NCBI GenBank assembly: GCA_022385755.1
Contig: MU278353.1
Location: forward strand, 420,777 to 484,776
Direction of reading: 5' to 3'
Source: Trametopsis cervina
Lineage: Eukaryota > Basidiomycota > Agaricomycetes > Polyporales > Irpicaceae
DNA length: 64,000 nt
Shown here: positions 22,858-35,100 of the stretch, in pieces
Layout: each line of letters opens with the position of its first letter
Numbering within the stretch: position 1 is the first letter of the stretch
Program-made: the position numbers and the translations under genes
The notes under the pieces: model-generated
The model's database searches: none
What the model saw: only the letters and a program-made list of their open reading frames with translations
What the model was told of the DNA's origin: nothing

Positions 22858-23387
22858 TTTGCGAGATGTATGGCAGAGAGCACGACGAGGTCAACGAAGT
22901 GGACGGTTAGTAAACAGATGCTTAAGCGCTTCAGGAATTGCTCAGGACCGGTTACCTAAATTAAGTCGGCATATCCCGAGTTCAAAGACGGGATACTGTC
23001 CAAACCGTCTGCGCAACAACGACAACGACCTCCATCTACACACATGCAGCGCCGCCTCAGTACAACGACACCCCCACAATAACCGCATCAATTTCAATTC
23101 TACAGACAATCCACGGTGAGGACACCATGAGGCAGCACGGATATGTGAAGTGCTGAACAGCGCCGTTTATAGACTAACTCCTTGTCCCTTCACATTCACC
23201 GTCACTGTGATTTGCGCCTTGCATCAGGTTTGCAAATTTCAAAGTTCGACTCTGTTGGTTTGTTATTCTGACTTAGCTCTCGTCCCCTCAGACAGGGAAA
23301 CCAGAGGAGGAGGTATAGTATTCATTTCCAGACGTCAAGCGGCGACACTCAAGTTCTTTCTATAGACTCCGAAGGTGTGTCTGGGCC
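22858..23387. promoter_or_regulatory. Divergent promoter region, MIA40 / Sec7 gene
   Basis: A 530-bp gap between divergent start codons. A plus-strand frame overlapping the MIA40 first exon runs into it but is antisense shadow. No TATA box is obvious. Confidence 0.45.
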
Positions 23388-26300
23388 ATGGAACCTTCGT
23401 CGATCGCAGAGCAGCGAGCGACGGCCGTGGCGAAGCTCAAACGTGCTGCATCACTACCACGCATGAAGGACGGACGACGACCCCCTATGCACGTCGAAGC
23501 TGTAAGCGAGGGAGAGAGGATAGATGATGGGGCAAGACAAGACGAGGAGAGCGTCTTGGATTCTGACGGTGGCAAAGCCGACTCTACGGAAGCTCCGGAA
23601 CCTACCACCAGTAGCGGGAGGTCAGACGCTGTGTTATCTGTGGGTACGCCGGAACCTGAACAGGAACAGGCTACTCAAGTCGCCACTGAAGATACTCAAG
23701 AGATAGACGAGAAAGCTGAGGAGACACAGCCGTCTGAACACTCTGAAAGACCTACCACTCCAGGCCGGAAACGTAGATCTCGCTCTCGAGCCAGGTCAAG
23801 AGGTTCGAAGGATCTTCGTACGAAGACAAAGACGCCACCTCCTGCCAACGAGTCTTCCGCCGATGAATATGGACTCGAAGATGTTCCTTCTTCCCCCCCT
23901 GCGATATCGTCTCCCATCCCTTCACACTTCGCTGCTTTCCAAGCATCACCTTTCTTACGCTCTCCTATATCTCCTGGACCTGGACTATTTTACCCTGGGA
24001 CCACACCGTCAACTCCTATGCTCCCTTCGCTCGACCAGATTCAGAAGGGTATAGGGTTGATTCGATCAAACAGCGTCGGCCCTGCGCGGATGATTGCCAT
24101 GCACAAACTTACGGGAGGAACTGAGCCTTTAGATATGACCTTCGGAATGTCGGCGGGTGCGCAACTTGGGAGAAATAATACGGTCTCGGGCGGCGAACGG
24201 ATTACCGCACGTGCAAACCTGCTGCGGCAGTTAAGCAAGCGGGTTGAGAAGGCAGATACTGATCAAACCAGCGGCGGCGAGGAGGCGTCACGCCCGATGA
24301 CCCCGGGCACGGCAAGACGCAGGAAGAGGAGGTCGCGAAGGTCGGCCATACTCGACGACCGGGATGAGCGGGATCGCGAGCAGCCACCTGCTTCGCCTAC
24401 GACTCCGGTTATGCCAGCTTCTCCATCGCCCGTGTCCCACAGTAATGCGGCCCAGTTTTTGGCGGACCTGGCTGAACATGCTAGGACGCCGGTACCTCAG
24501 ACAGCAGCAATGGTGTCGGAGATTCTCCCGCCAATGGGAGGGCGTGGGGTCGTCATAGAAGACGAGGACGAGGACGCCGACGGCCGCCCTACGAACCGTG
24601 CTTACGGGCTTCCTGTTACGCCGGCGAGGGTTGGGATGAGGCTGCCGCATACCTCAGATGCGCCATCAAGCACATCAACCGACTCTGCACCCACCGGTAT
24701 TCCGGTTCCGTTCTTCCTTTCGTCTCACTCCGGAGCGTACAAGCAGGACGCCTTCCCCGATAGCCCGTTTGCAACGCCTCTGAGAGAGAAACCATTCCCG
24801 GACGACGACGAAGAAGCAGAAGCATACAGAAGCACCCCACTGCGGGCGCCTAGCCGTAATGCCTTGGGCAACGAGCTAAGCTGGGTAGCTGAACCAGGTA
24901 GGCCTTACGCATTTTTCATTGCCCCTCGTTTTAACTTGAAGTACGCATACAGTGCCACGTATGCCCGTTCATGACGACGAGGATGATGAAGATGATGAGG
25001 ACGAAGACGAAGAAGAAGCTGAAGACGAAGAACGGCAAGATCACGAGGAGCTTGAAACTGAGTACCTCCCTATCGAACCCGAGCTTGAGGAGCCAGAAAG
25101 TAAAGAAACGCACTCTTCAGATGATCATTCAGAACATAGTCATTTTGGCCCTTCAACCTTGGAAGACTCCACTTCTAAAGATCTCCTCATTGAGGTAGAG
25201 ACTTCACCTGAGCTTACACCATCTCACGTGCCACCTTCGCCGTCGTCAGTCATGGCACTATCTTACCAGCCATCCAACGAGACACCTAGCTCTGCGCGTC
25301 CCTCTCCGCGAGTTTATCCTATGCGTCTATCTGTGGCCACCCCTGTGCCCCAGTCCGAACGTTCTCCTTCGACAACCGGGTATCCCGACTGGGACGAAAA
25401 TCGGGAAGCCACGCCGAAACGTGGAGGCGACGGTGTTACTGGCGCATGGGATCGCTTCAAGAATGTCCTGACGAGAAGCAATTCCAGTGGTGGCCGCCGC
25501 TCTCGTACGAACAGTCTCAGTGCGCGAGACAGACGGAACAATACAGATTCTAGCGTCAGTCGGGAAAGTCGTACAAGTTTGACAAGTCCCAGGGGTGAAC
25601 AGAATAGCGACATAGTGCCACAGAATTCACATCCCCTGATGCAGTCTCCATCCGCGTCGGCGTCGATATTGTCATTATCGCCTCAAGGCGTACCTCATAC
25701 ACCTATGTCCCCCGTGCCTCCCGCGTCCTCCGCTGACCTGCTCAAGTACGCAGACTCTAAGCTGTTCCCGTTCCCAGGGATGAAGCAGCTTGAGGAGCAA
25801 CGAAACAAGGCGAAGGGTATCTCTTCAGCTTCCTCTCCAGACCTCATCCTTTCTCCTATAGGAATTGAAGCGGTACCTAGCACGAGCTCTGCGTCTAGCG
25901 CTACAGCAAAATCGCCAGAGGCAATCAGGGCTCGTAAAGTCTCCCATCAAGCATCCGACTCCCGCCTGCTGGCCAAGTTTTCTGCTTTGAACACGGCCTC
26001 TCCTATTGCTCCCGTCCCCTCTTCTGGGTCTAATGACTACTTCAGTCTTAATTCCGCCACGACGACCACATCTGGTGGAAGCATTGGTTCTGCACTGTCG
26101 AAGCTGCCGACGAATGTTGAAGGCGTCCGCAAATGGCTGAGCGCGAAGAAGATATTTTCGTCGCAGCATTCTACACCGACTACACCTAGCATTCCGCTGG
26201 CTTCGACTCAGGTTGAACCAAAGCCTAGAACTGTGTCGAAAAAGCCCTCACTATCGGATTTGCTATCAACAACGCGGAAGGAAAGTGATCTATCTGACTG

Positions 26301-28533
26301 GGAAGACATAGGGAATGAGAAGTCTAGAACTCCCACAAGTGCGTATGATTCATTGCTACCTGGGAAACACGTTCTCAAAGACGCGACAACAGCTATGGAA
26401 GTGCATGCAGACGTCACTGAGGCAGCCATTCATAATCATCACCCTCAATCTGCGCAATCTACACGTGTAGGGCAAACAAACCATGCATCTGAGTTCTCAC
26501 CTCTGTCATCACCCCCGGAGCCGCCTTCGTCCACAACCCCAGACCCCCAATCTTCCTTGGATGAATACACAGCCATCACCACCTCCGACTCCCAGTCATC
26601 TTCCTCTGAGTCGCCAGCATTGAACAAGACTGACCCTGGAAGAGCCGCCGTCATCATGTCGAGACTAGAAGAAGCACTTGGACGTAGTTCAAAGAGCTCC
26701 ATATGGCCTATTGCGATAGATGACCCTCCCCGCAAACTGGTGCTCTGCTCACCCGTCCTGCAAGTGTCAAACGCGAACACGGTGAAAGACCGTTTCTTGT
26801 TCCTTTTCAACGACCTATTAGTGATCGCGAAGCCGGTAGTGGTCGATCATGATTTACTAGGGGAAAACGCAAAGCCGACTCCTATGGATCGCAAATTTGT
26901 TGTGAAGAGTGTCGTTCTACTCAGGGATGTCAAGTTTAGCGCCGACCGTGATGACTCTCGGACCAAGATGGCCACAACGAGCAGTCACTTACGCCATCCC
27001 ACCATTCGAGCCTTTGTGCACCAGTTCTCAAAAGATCCTGACCAGGCCATTTCAACCCTTTTCGAGAAATCACTCTCCAGGGATGACCCGGTAGCGCTGG
27101 GACAATTGATATTCCGCACCACCGACCTTGACCGTATGCGTCTTGGGGAGTATCTAGCACGGCGCACATCCAAGGTGGTTCTCAAGGCTTACCTCGATAG
27201 TTTCGGCTTCGCGGGGATGCGCATCGACAAAGCCCTACGAGTCTTCCTCCTCTCCCTCTGCATACCGCCGAAAGCGTCTTTGGATTATCTTCTGGATGCG
27301 TTCGCTAGCCGCTGGTTTGAGGCCAATGCGGGGGTTGTGGTGTACCAAAAGGACCTCACATCACGTCTGGTCAAGGCGATTGTACAGCTCAACGAAGTTA
27401 TGCACGGCGGAATCGCGCAGACTACCGGTATGACCGGCTATCCCAAACGGAACGTCATTAGCCGCGACTTTGTTGAAGCATTCCGAATGGCCGATCCGCG
27501 CGGGCAGGTCTCTGACGACTTGTTGGACAAAATCTACGCTGCCATCCGCCGAGAGCGCCTTTCCCAAGCACGAAGGCCGACGGGTGACCCTAACGATCAT
27601 GACATTTCTATTGTCATCAAGAGACCGCTGCCTCCTCGTCTCACATACAGACTGCAGTCCGAGCCGATCATTCTGCGCATACCTTCCGCCGACTCTCACC
27701 TCACTATACAGCTATTCGGCCAAGATCTTCTCTTCGAGCCCTCTGAGTTGACGTTCGCGAAATCTCCTGAGGCCTCATTCCGCGTCACGGGCACGTCGCT
27801 GGGAACGAAAACGATCATCATGCGACGCTGTGGTGCTAACGCCTCGGCGTATTCTGGGCTGCCGCTTAGCAGCCCCGTCATGGTCGAGCGGGCCTTCATG
27901 CGCAACACCTTTCAGGTCGCATTCCTTAACCACGAAGGAGAGAAGCGAAAATACATGTTCAGTGTCGACGACTATCTCGTGCGGCACCAGTGGACGGTCT
28001 CCTTAAAGCAGAATATCGAAGCGGCGTCGAAGCCTAGCGCACCCCCGCTGGAGCCTTCAGGTTCACGCTTCAAGTCGCAGAAGGCTATCGAAGCACTTGC
28101 CTTGCAAGTGCTGCAGGACACGCTGATCACCTCTGAAGAGAATAACACAATGTTTCCGTCGGCCGTGGACCACGCTCTTGCTCGTTTGAACGGCATGCCG
28201 TCTTCGGACAGTCCCAACGGCAGTTTCTTCACTTCCACGCCAGTGAAAGGCCAGCGGCGCAGCCGAGGCGACCTTACCATCACGCATGCACGTTCCAAGT
28301 CACGTAGCCAGATTTACCACCGGCACGGACTGGGCAAGCTGGAGCCGGACGCCGACGACGACGATAGTGAAGACGACGGATTGTTGCGTCGGGATCTGTC
28401 GACGTCGCAGCGTCCGGACGAGCGGGTATGGAGTGGACATGACCTAGAAGTCGTGTGTCGCCAGAACAGCTCGCTACCTGCCGTACTGGCTTATCTCAGT
28501 GTAGAGGCTCATGACGATTTGGTTGTGACATGA
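23388..28533 (+). CDS. Sec7/PH-domain protein with degenerate Sec7 active site
   Basis: Two exons (23388-24897 and 24953-28533) join to 1696 aa. About 1000 residues are low-complexity and Ser/Pro-rich with an acidic run (DDEDDEDDEDEDEEE) right after the intron. Around 1080-1170 is a PH-like fold (KLVLCSPVLQVSNANTVKDR, FLFNDLLVIAKPV). A Sec7 domain spans about 1180-1375 (STLFEKSL, LGEYLARR, VLKAYLDSFGFAGMRIDKAL, RVFLLSLCIPPKASLDYLLD, AFASRWFEANAGVV). A second PH-like region lies at about 1400-1525 (FSVDDYLVRHQWTVSLKQNI). Sec7 proteins are Arf GTPase exchange factors; PH domains and length recall fungal Syt1/Yel1-type or EFA6-like factors. The Sec7 motif that normally holds the catalytic Glu (PGEAQ) reads PPKAS, and the LNTDLHN motif reads LNEVMHGG, so exchange activity is doubtful. 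Confidence 0.85.
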
Positions 28534-28956
28534 TAATCTTGCTCGGTGTGCCCTAATCGATTTGTAAGCGTTCGTTTATTGTCTTCCGGACGGTTTAGCT
28601 GACCACTGTTTGCAGTGTAATCTTTCCTCACATATCATGCTGTCCGCTACCATCATGCTTTGTATCTTTCGGATGTTTGATTCTTCTACCTGCTAGTGCC
28701 TCGTCCACACGTTCCATGCATTATTATTGCTTATCTATTTAGTATAACCCCATACACTCCCTAATATGCCTTCCCTCCTCGTGTTCACGCCTACACACAT
28801 TCAACAGTTACTGGCTGTCTCAAGCTTAAGCTCTCCTACCGATTCCTCATCACGATCAGTCCGTATACATACTCACTTTGGCTCATGCACACAATCATTT
28901 CCTCGCTTCCTGTCCTCATGTTCTGTTATTGTCTCTTGTAGATGCGGCTCTACCTG
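28534..28956. other. 3' intergenic between convergent genes
   Basis: About 420 bp between the Sec7 gene stop and the flavin-reductase-like stop. AT-richer, consistent with two 3' UTRs; the plus open frame from 28766 is unsupported. Confidence 0.45.
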
Positions 28957-30259
28957 CTAGTGGTCGTCCTGTTTTTGAAGTCTAAATTTTATTGCCTGCA
29001 AAGACGGATATGGAGGGTGTGACCTGTGCATCTCCTCAATTTTGTCCTTCCACGCTCGCCACGACGGCCTTGGCAGCTCAAACGCCTCTCCCATCCTGGA
29101 ATACAACCCGCCATCTAGCCGTGCGACTGGTCGCAGCTTGCCGGGGTCAACTGTGCGCCCGTCGTCTCTCAGGACGGCCTTGCATACGTGTACGCGTTTG
29201 ATAAGACCCAGTATCAGCGTTGTTGTGGGTTCATCCGACTCTGGGGCTGCGATGTCGATGTGCTTGAAAAGCTGTACGAAGGTGTCAGTACGTTAGTCAG
29301 CCAGGGTCGAGGATGTGACGTCGTGTAGACAGGTTCGGCTGACCTCGCACTCGAAACTGACTGCGCTCTCTTGCACGCGCGGGACGGCGATAGAAACCTG
29401 CAATGAATGGCATCGTGAGCACTCCGGCGTGTGCATAATGTTACATAGAGAACGAACACTCGGCTCGGGCGTGAGCCCGCTAACGAGCCACTCGTCGATG
29501 TGCGCAGGGGCCTCAACAGCGGACGCGTTAGCTGCCTCGATGAATGGCTCGCTGATAATATTGACCGTAAACTGCTTCGTCGAAAGAATATTCTCCCTCG
29601 AGTCTTTCGGCCGGTTCTTGCCCAGCGTGAATGAGATGCTTAGCAGGGGCGGGTTGGCCGAGACCTGGTGGGTTGGGGCGTCGGTATCAAAAGCGGGGAA
29701 CGGGGAAACTAGAGCGTACGGCGTTGAAGTAGCTGAGCGTGTCATGTTTGCGTTAGGGGGGAAAGGCGTGGTGATTCATGGTGCATGAGAAGCTGACCTC
29801 ATGGGTGCGAGGTTCTGTATTCCGTCTTCAGAGGTGGACGCGACGAAGGCGATAGGACGAGGCACGACAGCACTCGTGATCAACTCATATGCTTCTCTAT
29901 GTGCGTATCGGGTATATCAGCACATAGATATACGGATATTGTTCTCGTCAAGGTCTCACAACACTGAAAGTAGACGCGACTCACCTGCGAGGGGTCTCGC
30001 CCAGATCCCATGACTTCCAGCCCTGATTCAAATCTTCAATCCATTCTTCCGCGTTTGGGCTTGCAGAAGAAAGCCCCTCGCCAATATCCCACTGCGGGTT
30101 TGGTGGTTGAGTGACCTTGAAAGCTGACTTGGGGTTGAATGGAGGCAATTGCTCCGCAGAAGAGTCTTGACCTGAGAAGAAACGCCTGGGCGTAGCGGTG
30201 AGTGGGAACGCGCTGTTACACCGGAACAAGGGTGGCCGCCGCAAGAGCCTGAGCGACAT
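28957..30259 (-). CDS. Flavin reductase-like FMN-binding protein
   Basis: FMN-binding split-barrel protein. Exons joined from 30259 downward read: a basic N-terminus rich in Arg and Leu (MSLRLLRRPPLFRCNSAFPL) that could be a mitochondrial presequence; KSWDLGETPRREAYELITSA; then the hallmark VVPRPIAFVASTSEDGIQNL, APMSYFNAVSANPPLLSISF and TLGKNRPKDSRENI. Next is the domain's second half (TKQFTVNIISEPFIEAANAS) and a C-terminal strand set (LFKHIDIAAPE, LILGLIKRVHV). Family members bind FMN and often reduce flavin with NAD(P)H, but the fungal proteins of this type are uncharacterised. Two closely spaced introns around APMSYFNAV are needed to recover the motif. Stop at 28957-28959. Confidence 0.85.
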
Positions 30260-31409
30260 TGCGGTATTTTGATAAGTCTAGATACCCAGTGAGTTCGTGT
30301 GTTCGAGGATGCAGCAGGTGGAAGGTCGAACTACAAAATGCCCAGAAAGGCAGGGCGGTCATTAATTTCAGAGTTAAGTTAGCGTTTCCCGATCATTTCT
30401 CATTAACAGCAACCACCACTGTCAACTGTCCCACTCATACGCCTCCATGGCATTGCTGCATTGGATCAGCAGCAGAAGAGTATCGATTTCCTACACCAAA
30501 GCAACTATCCACGTAGCTCCTATGAATGGCTGGCGGCAACAACGAAGCTATCAGTCCGATGCACACGAGGCTGACTTGACTGCATACTCACTGTTCTCAT
30601 CTCGATGTGCACTTGAACTTCAAGGCAGCCCTTTCATCCCAAGTCTACCATCCTCAGCCGTTTATCCTTTTGTCGTGCGACTGCATGGATACTGAACGGA
30701 AAAACTGTGTTCTCAGCTGGAAGCATCGCAAGAACAGTTACTAGTCTATAGGGTTCGGAGCCTTACATTCCACTCTGACCCCCGCCCTTTTTTCTACCGG
30801 CTATACGAGTCCAGAGGCGCATGAGGCTTTAGTGCTCTCTTGAAGCGGACACCAATGCCAATGGCTCTAGGAGATGGTGGACTGCGGCTACCTGCAGCCA
30901 TGGTCCTTACTCCTCTGGCGATACATCTGGGTACAGGACCTCTGTGTGCGATGCGCGGGCGTGTCTCGGTCTTTATTCTCAAGCTTTGAAGTGCGATTGT
31001 CTTACTAAGGCAGCCTCATCTAACTACGCAAAAATGAACATGCTGCTTCCTAGGCGACCTTGTTACGAATCAAATATCGCGCGATGTCAAGGAATTACGC
31101 GGCGGGAAAAGGGGTCGCAAAACCTGTTAGTGGAGGATGTTGAGTCTATTATATGAAAGGTATTAGCGAACCATGAACAAGGTTAGGCAAGCTCTCATAA
31201 TAGATTTCAGAGGGAGAGCTCTGGCTCACGAAACAAGCTTGTGTTAGAGATAGACGCTCCTTCTCTCATCATGATGACAACAGCACCCGTACGAATGAGC
31301 CACTATAGGAAGATCGGTTTGTAACCGGAAAAGGACCATTGAAAGAGTCGGCAGGTGTGGTTTATAAACCACCACCTTTCCCAGAGTCTGTTCCAAACAA
31401 TCTTTCACC
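30260..31409. other. Intergenic between divergent genes
   Basis: About 1150 bp between the flavin-reductase-like start (-) and the alcohol dehydrogenase start (+). Several short open frames (for example 30447-30695 plus and 30794-30982 minus) show no family signal or splice partners. The last part is the dehydrogenase promoter with a palindromic TATA site. Confidence 0.45.
31357..31372. promoter_or_regulatory. Perfect palindrome around a TATA box
   Basis: GTGGTTTATAAACCAC is a perfect 16-bp palindrome with TTATAA at its centre, about 40-50 bp upstream of the dehydrogenase ATG. The TATAAA core probably places the start of transcription; the symmetric arms could be a factor site or chance. Confidence 0.5.
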
Positions 31410-33002
31410 ATGTCTGCTCTGGACACCACCTCATACGACTCGAGCGATCTGCAAGGTGTCTATACCTACACCGACCTTAAAGCAGTGTACTACGGGCCTG
31501 GTTCTATCGAGACTGCCCTTCCCACATTGCTAGAGAAATTGGGTGCAAAAAAGGCATTGATAGTCACTGGGAAGAGTCTATTTGAGAAGGTGCGTACAGG
31601 TTCCCTTCTCAGCTGTGTTTCTAGACGCGACTGATTCCGTGTGTGCATAGACAGACGTGATCAAACAGATCGAAGCGATTCTACGCAAGCGAGATGCATA
31701 TGGTGGCGTGTTTTACGAGATCGGAGAGCATGCACCTGTTGCCGGCATAAAGAACGGGCTGGCAAAATTTAAGGAGGTCGGCGCAGATATTGTGGTGGCT
31801 GTAGGCGGTGGGTCCCCTGTGGACGCCACCAAAGCGATACTGTACAACCTTCAGAAAGAGCAGGGCGGAGAATTCAAGAAACAGATCGCGATACCCACAA
31901 CGCTCAGTGCTGCCGAGTACACGGTTGGTTTTCCTTTTGATGCACGCGAAGAAGCTGAATCCAGTCTCACTCCTTCGCCTAACGTCTACTAGATTGGAGC
32001 CGGGTATACCAACGAGGATGGGGTCAAGGTTGCCGTCAGTGCACCGGAGCTTGCTCCTGCAGCCATCATCTTAGATGCGAAACTGACCTTGGCCACTCCT
32101 GAACGTCTCTGGTACGTCCGGACTATCTTATATTCACCCGTGAGGCTAACACTCTTTCAGGCTATCGACAGGTATCAGAGCTCTCGATCACGCAGTCGGT
32201 ATGCCTCACCATCTGATAAATTATTATCCCTCAGTTGAATGTGTTTGTTGCCAGAGGGCCTGTACCGACCACTTGTCCCGCCGCCCCTGAAGCACCTCTT
32301 CTACGGCGCCATCGCCGATCTGTTCAAATACCTCCCCCAATCGAAGGCGAACCCGCAGGATATTGCCATCCGCCAAAAGCTCCAGCTCGCTTCCTGGATG
32401 AGCATGTGGCCCGTCAAATTCGACAGATACAGGTGCGCATGCTCACCATTCTGCGAGAGCTCCTTTCTCATCCGGTCTGCGACGCGTACCTAGCGCGCTC
32501 GGGCTGTCGCATGCGCTGGGCCACAAGCTGGGCGCTGCCTATAGCATCCCACATGGAATCACTTCTGTCAGTTCTCTGCAGTTCTTCTGCAACCGACGGC
32601 TGACCGTTTTCTGTGTTGCGTTATTGCGGTCGGGCTGGTAGTGTCTAACCCTCGCGCCCGTAGTCGCAATAAAGGCCGACGCAGCTACCGACGAGGAGAA
32701 GAAGTGGCTCGCGGACGCGCTGTTCTACATCTGTCGTCCCTCGCAAGGGTCAGAGGAGAAAGACATCCTAGCGCTCTCTCAGGCTATCGATCAGTGAGTG
32801 CTACTCTCCACTTCATCTTTGATAGGCTTGTGTTGAACACTTGATGCTCGCCAGGCTGGTAGCTGATCTGGGACTGCGGTCGACGCTGGCGCACTATAAA
32901 GTCCCGAAGGAGGACATCGAGTCAATCGCAGAGAAGGCACTGGGTGGGAAACAGGACGCGTTGTTCCCAAGGGTCGTTGCACTCCTCGAGAAGTTGTATT
33001 GA
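31410..33002 (+). CDS. Iron-type (group III) alcohol dehydrogenase, maleylacetate reductase-like
   Basis: NAD(P)-dependent dehydrogenase of the Fe-ADH superfamily, which includes maleylacetate reductase and glycerol dehydrogenase. The N-terminal nucleotide-binding half has YYGPGSIETALPTLLEKLGA, KKALIVTGKSL and the glycine motif VVAVGGGSPVDATKAI. The C-terminal metal-binding half has RALDHAVEGLYRPLVPP, SHALGHKLGAAYSIPHG and downstream helices. The Asp/His metal ligands (RALDH, SHALGH, PHG) are present. The position of these motifs is most like maleylacetate-reductase-type proteins, which end aromatic breakdown pathways in fungi; the substrate is inferred. Exon joins were checked at TSCLTLAPVVAIKADAATD. 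Introns are about 50-90 nt. The stop is at 33000-33002. Confidence 0.87.
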
Positions 33003-33661
33003 TGACCAATAAGTGTACACGGCAAAAGCTATAGCCAGCAAATAAACAAATCTTGAACTCACCTATTATCTTCGAAGAATCTTCTCTCGAGTGATGGATT
33101 CGAATCTGGCGGGCACTTTGAATCTGGTAACGCATAGAGGGCAACGGCTTCAAGAGGCTTATTGTAGTGATCTTAGCGCATTGCAGCCTGTTCGCGTGTT
33201 GTACAGAGTAGTAATTACTGGATAACCGCTGCTCGGATGTTGGAAGTTCGTGAGAAGAGACAACGACCACCAATCACACGATCTTGTGCTTATCAGTATG
33301 CCTATTCGTACTCGTAACAGTGCCCAAGCTAGAGCACATCTGTCCACAATGCCTGAGACGGAGGGTATTTGCACTCAAACAATTGTTCATCGTTCTACTA
33401 ATGACCAATGAGAACGCAGTGAGTAGGTGCTTCTTTTCGCCAACCTCCCATCACTTTCCAAACTCGCTCACGCACGCAACACTCGCGTCCACGACCATTA
33501 TGCCATACTATTCCGAATTCCCTTTCGGAAATAGTGCTCCTTCCTCGCCACCCCGTATCGTTCAGACTCGTCGCACGAGCCTTTCTCCTCTCACGTTCTC
33601 TTGACAAAGTCTTGCCAAGCCGCCGAATAGCCAAACTCTCGCGCTGTAAACGTAGCGAAGA

Positions 33662-35100
33662 ATGTCGACGATCACGGTCACACCCCTGGAGGAGAAGGCC
33701 GACGTCCTGAAGCAGAAGAGTCCAACTTCGTCAGGGAATGGGAAGAAGCAGAATTATGGAATGAAGTTCGTGTGTGCGGCGATGAGCAGTGAGTGGTTTT
33801 GCATGAGAATACTCGTACGCGAAACTTACGGCCTCGTGTTTTGATAGATATGGCAGCTTCGGGGGTCAGCAATCCTCAGGACGTGTGGGTCTTTTGTTCA
33901 CCTGCATTAGCGTCATCTGAGAGATAACGTTCGGATGCTAGTATCAAGGTCAGGCAGCAGCTGCGCACGCAAATACCTGGTGCAAAGCGCAATGCGTTCT
34001 GGTCGGTTGGCGCAGAGATGGCGCGTACGGAGGGTATACGAAGTCTCCTGAGCGGATTCACTGCGTCCATGCTCCGTGAGATAGTGTACTCGGGGCTCAG
34101 ATTGGGAGCATACGAGTATTTTAAGGATAAGTGGGTATTCGAAGAATCTCTTGATGTCTAATTCTTTGACTGCAAGATGCGTCTCTCTAAAGGTTGCATG
34201 ATGCCACGAACGGGGCTCTGACGCGAGAAGGAATCGCGTTGAAGGTGCTGGCAGCGACGTGCTCCGCGTCAATAGGCTCGTAAGCTACGTTCACACTCAT
34301 TTCGGATTAAATTGATCCAACGAACATGGTACAGTGCACTTGCCAACCCCGCAGATGTGATCAAAGGTACACTCTTCTCATATTCAAGGCCCCCTGGTTC
34401 TTATCGCACTCCTAAAGTCCGCATGCAGGCACATTACCCGCAAGGACGCCCCTATCGTAACACAGCCCACGCATTCGCGACAGTCTTCAAAGAAGGAGCT
34501 AGCTCGTCAGCCGCGAACGGGCATCCTGTCTTTGGCGGACTCAGAGCACTGTGGAGAGGCGTTGAAGCGACCACGATCCGAGGGATTGTGCTGTCTGCGT
34601 CGCAGATCTGTTCGTACGATCAGGTCAAACAGACGTTGAAGAAGAACGACGTAATGCAGGAAGGCTTGGGCCTGCACTTGACGGCGAGCACGTTCGCAGG
34701 GTAAGCTCTCCGCTGTTGCGTGTGGCGAAGTCGCTTATCAGGTATATGAAAGCTTGTTCTGTTCAATCACGTCAAATCCCGTCGGTGAGCATATTTGGTT
34801 ACTGCCATGGGATGCACTGTGCTGACCATTGCAAAGATGTGGTCAAGGTCCGTCTCATGACAGACAAGAACAGACAGATCAACGGGGTGGTGCACTGCAT
34901 CAAGACCATTCTGATTAACGAAGGCCCGCTGGCCTTCTATAAGGGCTTCGGCATGTGCTGGGGTCGCGTATGTTCTCCTGTGGCCTTTATCCTGTTCTGC
35001 AATCAACTGACGAGAATTACTTTAGTTGGGAACACACACTATTGTCAGTTTTTTGACGTTCGAAAAGCTTCGAGACGTGTTTGGCATGGAGCCTATGTAA
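33662..35100 (+). CDS. Mitochondrial carrier (SLC25), dicarboxylate/UCP-like
   Basis: Six-helix inner-membrane carrier with three repeated modules. After a polar N-terminus, module 1 gives SNPQD followed by a spliced IKVRQQLRTQIPGAKRNAFW segment; module 2 reads LANPADVIKVRMQAHYPQGR and later LWRGVEATTIRGIVLSASQI; module 3 reads DVVKVRLMTDKNRQINGVVH and FYKGFGMCWGRLGTHTIVSF. These are Px(D/E)xxK(V)R signatures, although the third lacks a clearly visible Pro because of an exon join. The chain resembles UCP, dicarboxylate and oxaloacetate-type carriers; the transported ion cannot be read from sequence. At least six introns. The stop is at 35098-35100. Confidence 0.85.

Noticed and set aside
30447..30982. 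Short ORFs in the gap before the Fe-ADH gene
   Set aside because: No domain, no splice sites with partners, composition as expected by chance.
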